Source: Capsulimonas corticalis (GTDB lineage: Bacteria; Armatimonadota; Armatimonadia; Armatimonadales; Capsulimonadaceae). From it: a DNA stretch of 64,000 bases. The stretch spans positions 6,200,001 through 6,264,000 of the forward strand of contig NZ_AP025739.1 of NCBI RefSeq assembly GCF_003574315.2, written 5' to 3'. The notes under the pieces were generated by a model. The model saw nothing but the letters and a program-made list of their open reading frames with translations. It was not told the origin of the DNA and did no database searches. A program made the translations under genes and the position numbers. Of the stretch, positions 46,910-55,702 are shown in pieces; position 1 is the first letter of the stretch, and each line of letters opens with the position of its first letter.

Positions 46910-47051
46910 GCCCTCACCCGGCCCTTCGGGCCACCCTCTCCCAAAGGTCTGGGCGAGGGTTAAGATTTGGATCAAAGATCCAAAAGATCTTAACTTAAAA
47001 CTCTGACTCCCCCTCTCCCAGAATTGGGAGAGGGGGCCGGGGGGTGAGGGC
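46910..47051. repeat. Palindromic intergenic repeat, copy B
   Basis: About 142 bp between wrbA and the YceI gene, in the opposite orientation to copy A: it opens with the GGCCCTTCGGGCC arm, then the GGATCAAAGATCC core, and ends with CCCCCTCTCCCAGAATTGGG and GGGGTGAGGGC. Confidence 0.85.
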
Positions 47052-47079
47052 TCCATCCTCATCGCAAGGAGACACACAC

Positions 47080-47751
47080 ATGAAAACAACCAAAAAGAAT
47101 ATCCAATGGGCGAGTACGGCCGCGCTGACGGCGCTGAGCCTGGGATTGATGGTCAACGCCGCGACGCATACGCAGGCGCAGGCTCCGGCGCCCGATCCTA
47201 AGATCATCGGCACGGCGGCGCCGATTGCGGGATCGTGGAGCGTGGATCCCGCGCACACGAATATCAACTTCGCCGTGAAGCATATGGGGCTGAGTATTGT
47301 GCGCGGACGCTTCGACGATATTGCCGGGACGGTTGTCGCGGATCCGGATCATCTGGATAAGTCGTCAGTGCAGTTTACGATTCAAGCCACGAGCATCGAC
47401 ACCAACGTCAAAATGCGCGATGACGATCTGCGCAGCCCGACGTATTTCGACGTCGCGAAGTACCCGACGATCACGTTTCAGAGCACCCGCATCGAAAAGA
47501 AGAAGCACGATTATGTCGCGTACGGCGACCTGACGATCCATGGCGTCACCAAACAAGTCGCGCTCCCGTTCACGGTCTCCGGGCCGATCCACGATCCCTT
47601 CGGCGGCGTCCGCTTCGGCCTGCTGACCGGAATCCACCTGAGCCGGCTGGATTACGGCGTCGGCGGCGGCGACAAGTTCTCCACCGGCGTACTGGCGATT
47701 GGCGACGACATCGATGTGACGATCAGCCTGGAGGCGGTCCCGGCGAAGTAG
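47080..47751 (+). CDS. Secreted YceI-family protein
   Basis: 223 residues: a signal peptide (about 1-33), then a YceI lipocalin-like beta-barrel (WSVDPAHTNINFAVKHMG, GRFDDIAGTV, YPTITFQSTRIE, GDLTIHGVTKQV). These bind isoprenoid lipids such as quinone precursors in the periplasm. AAGGAG is eight bases before ATG 47080. The neighbourhood with a quinone oxidoreductase fits a quinone-linked role, by inference. Confidence 0.93.
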   Translation: MKTTKKNIQWASTAALTALSLGLMVNAATHTQAQAPAPDPKIIGTAAPIAGSWSVDPAHTNINFAVKHMGLSIVRGRFDDIAGTVVADPDHLDKSSVQFTIQATSIDTNVKMRDDDLRSPTYFDVAKYPTITFQSTRIEKKKHDYVAYGDLTIHGVTKQVALPFTVSGPIHDPFGGVRFGLLTGIHLSRLDYGVGGGDKFSTGVLAIGDDIDVTISLEAVPAK

Positions 47752-47767
47752 GGGCGCTCTCGAATCA

Positions 47768-47885
47768 AGAAACCCCCGGCCCCCACTGGAGGAGGAAACC
47801 ATAGGATCGGAGACGTGAGGAAGATTAATCTTTCACACGCCAACAAATCTATGGTTTGCTCCTCCGATGGGGGCCGGGGGCTTCT
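47768..47885. repeat. Second type of long palindromic intergenic element
   Basis: About 118 bp between the convergent YceI and LEA-like genes. The arms of about 37 bp (47768-47804 and 47849-47885) are near-perfect inverse copies: AGAAACCCCCGGCCCCCA at the left and TGGGGGCCGGGGGCTTCT at the right, each with a GGAGGAG and an AAACCATAG part. It can fold into a very long hairpin and may end both transcripts. It differs in sequence from copies A-E. Confidence 0.8.
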
Positions 47886-47891
47886 CGACTC

Positions 47892-49133
47892 TTAGATCGC
47901 GTTTGCGGGCGATTGGTCCGCGTCCGGGCTGTCGGCGGGGATCTCGCCGGAGTTATTCGGCGCGGTCTGTTCGGCGTTGTCACCACCGGCCACCAGTCCC
48001 TGGTTCTTCGCTTCTTCCTTTACCGTGTTCACGGCTTCGGTCGCGACGGCCTTGACCTTGCTGGTCAGGTCCTCGGTGAACTCATGGGCAGCGTCCATCG
48101 CCTTATCCATCAGCTCGTCGTGCTTCTGCCCCATCACGCGGTTTTCCACGTTCGATTCGGGAATGAGCAGACCGACGATGGCGCCGATCACCAGGGCGAT
48201 GCCGCCGGCGACCAGCGGGTTCTTTTGAACCATGCCCTCAATCGCCTGGATCGCGGTGAGGCTTCCCGATTTGGCCTGGTCGGTCAATTGTCCGAGCTTG
48301 CCGGGCTCACTGTCCGCAGAGCGTTCGGGGCGCGCGCTGCGGTAGAGCCAGGCGGCGCTCAAGATCGTCAGCGCCAGCTCGATCGGGCTGCTCTTGGCGA
48401 CGCCGAGGGCGGCCGTTCCCACACGCTTCGCCTGATCCTTGCCGGTCGATCCCACTTTTTGCGCGGCGTCGGTGACGGCCGAGGTTGCACTCTGCGCCGC
48501 ATTGGTCACCGCCGAAGAGGCGGTGTGCGCGACATTGGTGACTGCGGAGGACGCGGTATGCGCGACATTCGATCCTGCGGACTTCACACTCTCCAGAACG
48601 CCGCTGGTCATTGATTTCGCGCCTTCCACGGCGTTGCCGCCGACTTCCTTGATGCTGCCCACGGCGCTGCCGCCGGCGTCTTTCACTTTATCCACCGCGC
48701 TGCTCGCGGTATCTTTGATCGCCTTGCTGACGTCCGGAATCGGCGCCGGCCCCGGGGTGGAGCGGGAATTCCAGATCAGCCAGCCGATACCGGCGGCGGC
48801 GGTCGCGGCGGCCACGGCCGCGTTGTCCTTCACGAACCCGGCGCCGGAGTTGAAGGCGCGCATGATCGCGGGCGGCTCACTCTCGTCGGCCGCTGGAGCA
48901 TCGTCGCCGGCAGGTCGGTTCCGCGTGCTGGAGCGAACCTCATCGTCCGCGTCCAGTGGGACGCCATCGCGACCGTTAGGGATTTCGTTGACATGAGGGC
49001 TGATCGGCGTCTCCGAGCCGTCGACGACCCGAACGACGGTCTCATGCAGAGCGTTCAATTCTTCTTCCCACTCGTCGCTGGTGGTGTGCTGTACCGGCTC
49101 ATGCCATCCTGGCTCAATATTACGTTTGCTCAT
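47892..49133 (-). CDS. Alanine-rich LEA-like repeat protein
   Basis: 413 residues. Acidic disordered N-terminus (about 1-85), a hydrophobic helix (about 100-115), then a long low-complexity region (about 128-240) of Ala, Ser, Thr, Val, Asp and Lys with repeats such as VAHTASSAVTN (twice, tandem), typical of amphipathic LEA-type helices. Two more hydrophobic helices (about 248-265, 305-325) and an acidic tail follow. It is possibly a membrane-linked desiccation or stress protein. It forms a unit with the smaller gene 49179-49643 upstream. Confidence 0.72.
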   Translation of the reverse strand: MSKRNIEPGWHEPVQHTTSDEWEEELNALHETVVRVVDGSETPISPHVNEIPNGRDGVPLDADDEVRSSTRNRPAGDDAPAADESEPPAIMRAFNSGAGFVKDNAAVAAATAAAGIGWLIWNSRSTPGPAPIPDVSKAIKDTASSAVDKVKDAGGSAVGSIKEVGGNAVEGAKSMTSGVLESVKSAGSNVAHTASSAVTNVAHTASSAVTNAAQSATSAVTDAAQKVGSTGKDQAKRVGTAALGVAKSSPIELALTILSAAWLYRSARPERSADSEPGKLGQLTDQAKSGSLTAIQAIEGMVQKNPLVAGGIALVIGAIVGLLIPESNVENRVMGQKHDELMDKAMDAAHEFTEDLTSKVKAVATEAVNTVKEEAKNQGLVAGGDNAEQTAPNNSGEIPADSPDADQSPANAI

Positions 49134-49178
49134 CGTTCCAATCCTCCTGATTTCGGCTTTCGCCGCTCCATGTAAAAC

Positions 49179-49643
49179 TTAACGTCCGGCGCTCGGCTGC
49201 CCGGTTCCCGAACTCTTCAGGAAGCGCGCGGCCAGCAGGCCGGCCACGGCGGCGGCTCCCAGATACAGGCCAGGGCTGCGCCGCGCGAACGCTTCGGTGT
49301 CCGCGACGATCTGCTCCACTTGCTTGTCCTTGAGCGCTCCCGAGAACTCCGTGATCGACGCGGCGGCCTTGTCAGCGTACTCGCCCACAAACGGCGTGCC
49401 ATGCTCCTTGAGCTGATCGCTTGCCGATTGGATCGCTTGCGCCGTCGCCAGCAGATGATCGGCGACATTGTCCTTCTGGCCGGTGAGCTGCGTCTTTACC
49501 GTCCCGCGCGCGTTGTCCGCGACACTGCTGGCCGCATGCTGCCCCTGCTCCACAATTTCCTTCGCCTTGCTTCGAACTTTCGTCTTCGCCTGCTCCACCG
49601 CTTCGCCGAGGTCGGCGGCGGTTGTATTTGTCTCGGTCGCCAT
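49179..49643 (-). CDS. LEA-like protein with C-terminal membrane helix
   Basis: 154 residues: a long helical, Ala/Lys/Glu/Gln-rich segment (AVEQAKTKVRSKAKEIVEQG and similar) like group 3 LEA or phasin-type proteins, and a C-terminal hydrophobic helix (about 125-142, YLGAAAVAGLLAARFL). It lies 45 nt upstream of the larger LEA-like gene, same strand. It may protect membranes in drying or osmotic stress; that is inference. Confidence 0.7.
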   Translation of the reverse strand: MATETNTTAADLGEAVEQAKTKVRSKAKEIVEQGQHAASSVADNARGTVKTQLTGQKDNVADHLLATAQAIQSASDQLKEHGTPFVGEYADKAAASITEFSGALKDKQVEQIVADTEAFARRSPGLYLGAAAVAGLLAARFLKSSGTGQPSAGR

Positions 49644-49772
49644 TTGCTTGCCCCCTATATTTCCCGTGCTGTTTACGGAATGATCGCTGCTGCTGTGAGA
49701 CCGCTGTGGAAGCGATGCTCATATTGGCGTATCTACCCGTGAACGCTCGGTAATAAAACAAGGCCAAGAATC

Positions 49773-49807
49773 AAAAAAGCCCCCCGCCAAGTGGCGGGGG
49801 GCTTTTT
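49773..49807 (-). terminator. Terminator of the ribosomal protein operon
   Basis: Stem AAAAAGCCCCCCGCC / GGCGGGGGGCTTTTT with an AAGT loop, 18 nt after the rplL stop; the minus strand ends in T residues. Confidence 0.92.
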
Positions 49808-49825
49808 CGCAGCTTTGGGAAAAGC

Positions 49826-50206
49826 TTAGGCAGGCTTGATTTCGACGCTGGCGCCTTCGGCGGTCAGCTTGGCCTTCAGGGCCTCGGCGTCTTCCTTGTT
49901 CAGGCCTTCCTTGACGGCCAGAGGAGCGCCTTCGACCAGGTCCTTGGCTTCCTTCAGTCCCAGGCTCGTCGCTTCGCGAACGGCCTTGATGACGTTGATC
50001 TTCTTCTCGCCGGCGGCGGTCAGAATGACGTTGAAGGAGGTCGGCTCTTCCTTCACTTCGGCCGGAGCGGCGCCGCCGCCGCCACCCGGGGCGACGGGAG
50101 CGGCGGCGGTGACGCCGAAGACTTCCTGAAGCTCCTTGACGAACTCGCTGAGCTCGAGGACGGTCATGCCTTTAATGGTTTCCAACAATGCGGCTGTATC
50201 TGCCAT
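49826..50206 (-). CDS. rplL: 50S ribosomal protein L7/L12
   Basis: 126 residues: N-terminal dimerisation helices, an Ala/Gly/Pro hinge (about 37-52) and the compact C-terminal domain ([33 protein letters not shown]) that recruits translation factors. It forms the ribosomal stalk with L10, whose gene is 52 nt upstream. It is followed by the operon terminator. Confidence 0.98.
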   Translation of the reverse strand: MADTAALLETIKGMTVLELSEFVKELQEVFGVTAAAPVAPGGGGGAAPAEVKEEPTSFNVILTAAGEKKINVIKAVREATSLGLKEAKDLVEGAPLAVKEGLNKEDAEALKAKLTAEGASVEIKPA

Positions 50207-50258
50207 GTTACTAATTCTCCTGAATGTGTTTTTTAAATCGTTCTAACGTGTCGAAAAC

Positions 50259-50813
50259 TTAAGCAGCGGCTTCCGCGCCCTGCTTGTCCGCGACTGCCTG
50301 AAGCGTGAAGACGAAGTTCGCCAGAATGCCGTTGAGCGTTCCCACGAGACCGGAGACCGGTCCGTTCAGGGAGCCCAGCATCTGAGAGATGAGGACTTCG
50401 CGCGATGGGATCTTGGAAAGCGCGTCGACCTGAGCCGCGTTGTACACGGTTCCGTCCACGACGCCGCCCTTGAGCGAGATCGCCTTGTGATCCTTGACGA
50501 AGTCAACGATGACCTTGGTCACCGCGATCGGGTCGCCTTTGGCGAAGCCAATGGCGGTCGGGCCGGCCAGGTACTCGCCCATCTGATCCACGGGAAGCAG
50601 ATCGGCGGCGGCGAGCTTGAACAAGGTGTTCTTGACGACGCGGAATTCTCCGTCGACGGCGCGAAGCTTCTTGCGCAGATCGGTCAGTTCGGCCACGGAC
50701 AGGCCGCGGTAGTCCGTCATGATCGCCGCGCTGATGCCGCCGACGAGCTCACGAAGCTCACCGACAACCTCAACCTTTGCGGCGGACGCTTCGATTACAT
50801 ATTCTGTTGCCAT
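50259..50813 (-). CDS. rplJ: 50S ribosomal protein L10
   Basis: 184 residues. The RNA-binding N-terminal domain has TDYRGLSVAELTDLRKKLR and VVKNTLFKLA; the C-terminal helix is the anchor for L7/L12 dimers. ATG 50813 follows GGGGG; an ATG at 50894 is within the leader hairpin and is excluded. The L10 leader RNA upstream allows L10(L12) to repress its own operon. Confidence 0.97.
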   Translation of the reverse strand: MATEYVIEASAAKVEVVGELRELVGGISAAIMTDYRGLSVAELTDLRKKLRAVDGEFRVVKNTLFKLAAADLLPVDQMGEYLAGPTAIGFAKGDPIAVTKVIVDFVKDHKAISLKGGVVDGTVYNAAQVDALSKIPSREVLISQMLGSLNGPVSGLVGTLNGILANFVFTLQAVADKQGAEAAA

Positions 50814-50842
50814 AATTGATTCACCCCCCAACTTGGCGAAAT

Positions 50843-50993
50843 AAAAACGCCCTGGAGCTGCCGTAGACAAGGAGGCAAACTCCAGGGCGCACATGGCGCA
50901 CGCTCTCGGCGCGCACCTTTTTGCATTCCTGAACCTCGGCTGGCGGACTTGACGTCCATTAACACCCTTGCGGGACCGGCTGTCTACGGCGAA
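50843..50993 (-). ncRNA. Ribosomal protein L10 leader RNA
   Basis: On the minus strand the leader begins near GCCGTAGACAGCCGG and ends with an attenuator hairpin CGCCCTGGAGTTTGCC / CTCCAGGGCG (50849-50889) followed by TTTTT just before rplJ. The loop again holds TGTCTACGGCAG, complementary to the 5' part (CCGTAGACA), so two alternative pairings are possible. This is the known arrangement in which L10(L12)4 shifts the balance to termination. Confidence 0.85.
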
Positions 50994-51041
50994 ACTGTAT
51001 TTGATTGTCGTTATTCTACCCGAAACGGGCGGAAAAATCGA

Positions 51042-51776
51042 TTATTTGACGAGAACGACGGTTTGAGCGCGCAGCGGATCAATGGTGACGCTCGGTCCCA
51101 TCGTCGTGGAGACGGAGACTTTGCGCAGGTAGCGGCCCTTGGACGAAGTCGGCTTGGCCTTCACCAGCGCGTCGACCAGAGCGGCGAAGTTCTCGCTCAG
51201 CTGCTCGGTGGTGAACGACGCCTTGCCGATCGGCGCATGGATGATACCGGCCTTGTCGACGCGGTATTCGATGCGGGTGGCCTTCTTGATATCATTGACG
51301 GCCTGTCCGATGTTCGGGGAGACGGTGCCGGCCTTCGGGTTCGGCATCTTCTGCTTGAAGGTGGCGCCGAGGCGACCGACCTGGCCCATCATATCGGGGG
51401 TCGCCAGGATCAGGTCGTACTGCTTCCAGTCCAGCTGGTCCTTCTGGACCTGCTCGATCAGCTCTTCCGCGCCCACCAGGTCTGCGCCGGCGGCTTCGGC
51501 GTCGGCCGCCTTCTGGCCCTTGGCGAATACCAGGACCTTGCGGCTCTTGCCGGTGCCATGCGGCAGCGTGGTGACGCCGCGAACCATCTGGTCGCCGTGG
51601 CGAGGATCGACGCCCAGGTTAATGGCGGCGTCAACGGTCTCGTCAAACTTCGTGTTGGCGATGCTCTTGACGAGCTCGATGGCGGCGGTCGGTTCCAGCA
51701 GATCGTCCGGATTGACCTTCTTGGCCAATTCCTGGAATCGCTTGCTGATGACTTTCTTGCGGTCTTGCTTTCTCAA
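51042..51776 (-). CDS. rplA: 50S ribosomal protein L1
   Basis: 244 residues: HGDQMVRGVTTLPHGTGK and KNQ-type L1 core segments with the C-terminal SSKGRYLRKVSVSTTMGPSVTID. L1 binds 23S rRNA and its own mRNA. The start is uncertain: TTG 51776 behind GGAG gives MRKQDRKKVISKR, which fits the family length, and codons before it look less coding; ATG 51842 behind CGGAGCGG would add 22 residues. It lies between rplK and the L10 leader. Confidence 0.95.
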   Translation of the reverse strand: MRKQDRKKVISKRFQELAKKVNPDDLLEPTAAIELVKSIANTKFDETVDAAINLGVDPRHGDQMVRGVTTLPHGTGKSRKVLVFAKGQKAADAEAAGADLVGAEELIEQVQKDQLDWKQYDLILATPDMMGQVGRLGATFKQKMPNPKAGTVSPNIGQAVNDIKKATRIEYRVDKAGIIHAPIGKASFTTEQLSENFAALVDALVKAKPTSSKGRYLRKVSVSTTMGPSVTIDPLRAQTVVLVK

Positions 51777-51863
51777 TGGTCTGTCTCCAGTGGTCAAACG
51801 GGGTTCGATCCCCTCCCACTCAGGTCTGGAAAGGCTCACCATGAGCCGCTCCGTTTGTAATGC

Positions 51864-52289
51864 TTAAGGAATGATGTCGATGCCCATCGAGCGGGCGGTG
51901 CCGGCGATGATCTTCTTCGCGGCTTCGATATCGTTCGCGTTCAGGTCCGGGGTCTTGGTCTCGGCGATCGTGCGGAGCTGCTCCTGCGTGATCTTCGCGA
52001 CCTTGGTCTTGTTGGGCGTGCCGCTTCCGCTCGGGATTCCGGCGGCCTTCTTCAGAAGGTCGGCGGCGGGCGGGGTCTTGGTCACAAAGGTGAAGCTGCG
52101 ATCTTCGTAGATCGTGATTTCCACCGGAACGATCGAGCCGATCATCGGGGCGGTTTTCTCATTGTAGCCCTTGATGAACTCCATCATGTTGATGCCGTAG
52201 CCGCCGAGCGCGGGGCCGACGGGCGGCGCGGGGGTCGCTTTTCCCGCGTTGATCTGGAGCTTGACAACTCCGACGACTTTCTTTGCCAT
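51864..52289 (-). CDS. rplK: 50S ribosomal protein L11
   Basis: 141 residues, the standard length. [17 protein letters not shown] and the C-terminal GTARSMGID are typical of L11, which forms the GTPase-associated centre. It precedes rplA. A 132-bp palindromic repeat (copy C) separates it from nusG. Confidence 0.98.
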   Translation of the reverse strand: MAKKVVGVVKLQINAGKATPAPPVGPALGGYGINMMEFIKGYNEKTAPMIGSIVPVEITIYEDRSFTFVTKTPPAADLLKKAAGIPSGSGTPNKTKVAKITQEQLRTIAETKTPDLNANDIEAAKKIIAGTARSMGIDIIP

Positions 52290-52338
52290 GTTACTGTGTC
52301 CTCTGTGCTAACTTACGACTGCGGTGACTGCTTTTCGA

Positions 52339-52470
52339 GCCCTCACCCGGCCCTTCGGGCCACCCTCTCCCAATTCTAGGAGCGGGTTAAGATTTGGATC
52401 AATGATCCAAAAACTCAAAAACTCTGACTCCCCCTCTCCCAGAATTGGAAGAGGGGCGGCGGGTGAGGGC
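52339..52470. repeat. Palindromic intergenic repeat, copy C
   Basis: About 132 bp in the nusG-rplK gap, in the same orientation as copy B, with several base changes (CAATTCTAGGAGCGGG on the left side). It lies inside what is normally one operon. Confidence 0.85.
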
Positions 52471-52474
52471 CTTC

Positions 52475-53005
52475 CTACGAAATCTTTTCGATCTGGCTGA
52501 ATTCCAGCTCGACGGGCGTATCGCGTCCGAAAATCGAGATCAGAACCTTGACCTTGTCCTTGGGCGCGTTGATCTCCTGGATCGATCCGGTGAAGTCCGC
52601 GAACGGACCGGACATCACGCGAACGGCCTGACCAAGCGACCATGCGGGACGGATCAGCGGCCGTGTCTCGGACTCGGCGAGCGCGCTGCGGATGGCCGCG
52701 ATCTCGCTGTTCTTCACCGGGGTCGGCTTGGCGTCGCCGACAAATCCAATGACGCCCGTGGTGCTCTTGACGAGGTACCAGGTGTTGTCATCCAGGATCA
52801 TCTCAATAAAGACATATCCCGGGAAGACCTTTCGATCGATCTCGCTCTTTTTTCCGGCGCGGACACGGGTCTCTTTTTCCGTCGGGACCAGGATCTCGTA
52901 GACCTTGCCCTTCAGGCCCATCGTATCGGCGCGGCGCTCGATGTTGGTCTTAACCTTCTTCTCGTGTCCGGAGTACGTGTGGACGGCGTACCAGTGCTTC
53001 AGCAT
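52475..53005 (-). CDS. nusG: Transcription termination/antitermination factor NusG
   Basis: 176 residues: NGN domain (WYAVHTYSGHEKKVKTNIE, FPGYVFIEM) and KOW domain (GQAVRVMSGPFADFTGSIQE). It contacts RNA polymerase and links it to Rho or the ribosome. secE is 49 nt upstream. The palindromic repeat copy C begins five bases after the stop. Confidence 0.97.
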   Translation of the reverse strand: MLKHWYAVHTYSGHEKKVKTNIERRADTMGLKGKVYEILVPTEKETRVRAGKKSEIDRKVFPGYVFIEMILDDNTWYLVKSTTGVIGFVGDAKPTPVKNSEIAAIRSALAESETRPLIRPAWSLGQAVRVMSGPFADFTGSIQEINAPKDKVKVLISIFGRDTPVELEFSQIEKIS

Positions 53006-53054
53006 AACGTCTCTTTACTTCCTCAGGCTCTCGTATGGCGCCGGACAAACTGTA

Positions 53055-53369
53055 CTATCGCGATGCGCCGGTAAACAGCGGGTTCAGAACCAGGGTCAGC
53101 ACGGCGTCGAGCGCCCCCACCCAGATCGCCACCGCGAACACCAGCGCCAAAACCACCGTGGTGGATTTGATCAGCACTTCGCGTGTCGGCCAGGAGGTCT
53201 TTTGCAGCTCGATCCAGGCTTCCTGGAAGAACTGCTGGGGACTGACCGGCTTCCGGCTCGCCATCGCGGCGGCGCGCTTTTTCGCGTCGGCGATGGTGGG
53301 GTTAGTCGACGCGACAGGCTTTTTCGGCCCACTCGGCGTCGGCTGGTTCTTGTTCGGTGTATCCGCCAT
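53055..53369 (-). CDS. secE: Preprotein translocase subunit SecE
   Basis: 104 residues: a Pro/Lys-rich N-terminal extension (about 1-45), the conserved amphipathic part FFQEAWIELQKTSWPTREVL and one membrane helix (about 70-90). It stabilises SecY. GAGGACGG precedes the ATG. rpmG and a tRNA-Trp, common neighbours of secE, are absent here. Confidence 0.96.
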   Translation of the reverse strand: MADTPNKNQPTPSGPKKPVASTNPTIADAKKRAAAMASRKPVSPQQFFQEAWIELQKTSWPTREVLIKSTTVVLALVFAVAIWVGALDAVLTLVLNPLFTGASR

Positions 53370-53416
53370 TTGAGAAACCGTCCTCGCATGCCCTCGGGCC
53401 GTCTTCGGCCGTCAGG

Positions 53417-53449
53417 CAAAAAAATGAACAGGGGGTGCGCCCCTGTTCG
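53417..53449 (-). terminator. Terminator between the CDF gene and secE
   Basis: Stem GAACAGGGG / CCCCTGTTC with seven T residues on the minus strand; it ends the CDF transcript before secE. Confidence 0.88.
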
Positions 53450-53494
53450 TCATCTGGGAGATAATTTAGCATATCCAAGACGGCTTTGTCAAGT

Positions 53495-54436
53495 TTATGG
53501 GGATTTATTTTCCATGGCGTGATACGCTTTCTGATGCGCGACCTCGTCTTCGTAAGGCTCCATATGGATGATCGGATGCAGATTCGGCAGCGCGTCGCGC
53601 ATCTGATCTTCGAGATCTTCGGTCAGACGATGCGCTTCGACAAATGTGTGCGTATCGGCGATCATGACATGGACGTCGGCGTGGCGGTGCGAGCCCGACT
53701 TGCGCGTACGCAGCTTATGGAAGTCCAGCACTTCTTTATTCGAGCGCAGTACGTTCTCCAGGATCGCCACTTCCGTCGGCGGCAGCACGCGGTCCGAAAG
53801 CGTGAACACGGCGTCCCGCGCGAGCGAGTAACCGACATAAAGGATCAGGAAGGCGACCCCAAGGGCCGCCAGCGAGTCCCACTGCGCAAATCCGGTCAGA
53901 CGCACCAGCGCCAGCCCGGCGACGACTCCGATCGAGGTCACCACGTCAGTCTTCAAATGATGCCCGTCCGCCGTCAGCGCCGGCGAGTCGAGATCGCGGC
54001 CGCGACGAAGCAGATACTGAGAAACCGTGAAGTTCACCACGGCGCTCACGGCCATCGTTCCCAGCGCCCAGTTGAGATGCTGAAGCGGCTGAGGGCGGAT
54101 CAATTGGCGAACGGCTTGCCAGATGGCGTAGCATCCGCCGGTCAGGATCAGAGTCGCCGTGGCGATGCCCGAAAGGTTTTCGATCTTGCCGTGGCCGTAC
54201 GCATGCGTTTCGTCCGGAGGCTCGTCCGAGACCCGTACGGAGAGATAAACGATCAGCGAACCGACCAAGTCCGCGCCGGAATTGACGATCTCCGCCAGCA
54301 CGCCGACGCTTCCGGTCAGCGCGCCGACAACGATCTTCATGAGCAGCAGACCGGTGTTGGAGGCGACGGCCCATCGCGCCGCATCGCGCTTGCCCTTGGC
54401 GACGTCGCTTGGGTTGTTGGAAATCGTTGAAGTCAT
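53495..54436 (-). CDS. Cation diffusion facilitator transporter
   Basis: 313 residues. Six membrane helices (about 20-215) with the metal-site motifs NSGADLVGS (helix II) and HHLKTDVVTS (helix V), then a cytoplasmic metal-sensing domain (about 220-300, HRHADVHVMI). It exports a divalent ion such as Zn, Fe or Mn in exchange for protons. It is a full-length member, unlike the shortened CDF-like protein of the feo cluster. Confidence 0.93.
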   Translation of the reverse strand: MTSTISNNPSDVAKGKRDAARWAVASNTGLLLMKIVVGALTGSVGVLAEIVNSGADLVGSLIVYLSVRVSDEPPDETHAYGHGKIENLSGIATATLILTGGCYAIWQAVRQLIRPQPLQHLNWALGTMAVSAVVNFTVSQYLLRRGRDLDSPALTADGHHLKTDVVTSIGVVAGLALVRLTGFAQWDSLAALGVAFLILYVGYSLARDAVFTLSDRVLPPTEVAILENVLRSNKEVLDFHKLRTRKSGSHRHADVHVMIADTHTFVEAHRLTEDLEDQMRDALPNLHPIIHMEPYEDEVAHQKAYHAMENKSP

Positions 54437-54469
54437 GGGTCGAGCTCGGAAGCGGAAAATCCTTGGGAT

Positions 54470-55702
54470 TTATTTCTTGCTGGGAATCAGCGACGTCTTC
54501 GTCGCCGGACTATTATAGCCGACAAGCTCCATATATGCGCTCCCAAACACAGGAACGCGCGTCCCATTCTCCAGCCGCCGGGCGCCGCTGACCGCGCAGC
54601 TTCCCTCCCAAATGCTTCCCCCGGGCCCTAAAATCGGGATCTCCTGGGCCTGGATGTCTCCCTGGATCTTCAGATGCAGCTTCTGCTCCGGAAAGTCCAC
54701 CGTCCACGCCGTGGGATATTTCACTCCCGTCGCCGGGCTCACCCAGGATGACGCCGGATCCGGTTTGAACGCGATCTTCTTCGTCACGATCTGTCGGCCG
54801 TTGTGATCGATAAAGGTCGCTAGCGGGAAGAAGATCTTGCCCGTCGCCAGATCCCGCTGACGCCAGAACAAGATATCCGTACCATCGGTCAGCTGTACGC
54901 CCCACCAATCCCATCCATCGTTCTGCGCTACCCAGGAGTTCCCCCACTGGTGATCCATCCATCCCTGCCCCGCCGTGATCTTCTCCGCGCCCGCTCCGGT
55001 ATCCATCGTTCCCGCCACGCCGCAGCGCGTCAGCGAGAAGTAATACATATCCGTCGGCGTGCGCAGTCCCGTTTCGCCCTTGCCGCCCACCGCCATCGCC
55101 GGCCGCTGCGCCGACAGCGTCAGATCGATCTTGTCCGAACCGCCGGCATTGAGCGTCACATGCACCGACGTGTTGTCGTCCGAAACCGAGCTCAGCGTAT
55201 TGTCCTTCCCGTACTCCAGGCGAAACGGCTTCGTCTGCGCCACCGCCGGCGACGGGATCTGAATATGCGGCGCCGGCAGACGCCCCGCGCCCAGCGCCTT
55301 CATCATCGCGACCGCCGACTTATCCTTGGGATGCGCCAGCGCCAGCAGCGGCGCGACCTGCTTCAGATACATCGTCATATTCGTATCGGCCAGCGAATAC
55401 GCCCGCTGCGTCTTGCGGTCCAAGTCCGTCACCGAATAGATCAAATAGTGCGCGCGCGGCTGCGGCGACACCCCATCCAGAATCGACACTCCGTTCCCAA
55501 ACCGAAAAAACGACCCCACCAGCGCCAAACGCCGCCCCTTCTCTGTCGTCACATGCGCGTTCACATACCACCACTCCACATTCACCTGTGAATGCGGCGC
55601 GATGGGAAACGGCGCGGCCTTTGGAGCCGCTGTCGCGGGGGCGACGGTCACGACCGGCGCCGCCAGGAGGCAGGCGGCAAGCATCCAAGATTTCAGTCGC
55701 AT
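54470..55702 (-). CDS. Exported CrtC/AttH-like lipocalin-fold protein
   Basis: 410 residues: a signal peptide (about 1-26), then two lipocalin-like halves. VEWWYVNAHVTTEKGRRLALVGSFFRF and YYFSLTRCGVAG, WMDHQWGNSW and WDWWGVQLTDG are the hallmarks of the AttH/carotenoid 1,2-hydratase family. Catalysis is not certain; many members are of unknown substrate. The ATG at 55702 is chosen because the signal peptide begins there; further in-frame starts up to 55816 would run into the terminator. Confidence 0.85.
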   Translation of the reverse strand: MRLKSWMLAACLLAAPVVTVAPATAAPKAAPFPIAPHSQVNVEWWYVNAHVTTEKGRRLALVGSFFRFGNGVSILDGVSPQPRAHYLIYSVTDLDRKTQRAYSLADTNMTMYLKQVAPLLALAHPKDKSAVAMMKALGAGRLPAPHIQIPSPAVAQTKPFRLEYGKDNTLSSVSDDNTSVHVTLNAGGSDKIDLTLSAQRPAMAVGGKGETGLRTPTDMYYFSLTRCGVAGTMDTGAGAEKITAGQGWMDHQWGNSWVAQNDGWDWWGVQLTDGTDILFWRQRDLATGKIFFPLATFIDHNGRQIVTKKIAFKPDPASSWVSPATGVKYPTAWTVDFPEQKLHLKIQGDIQAQEIPILGPGGSIWEGSCAVSGARRLENGTRVPVFGSAYMELVGYNSPATKTSLIPSKK

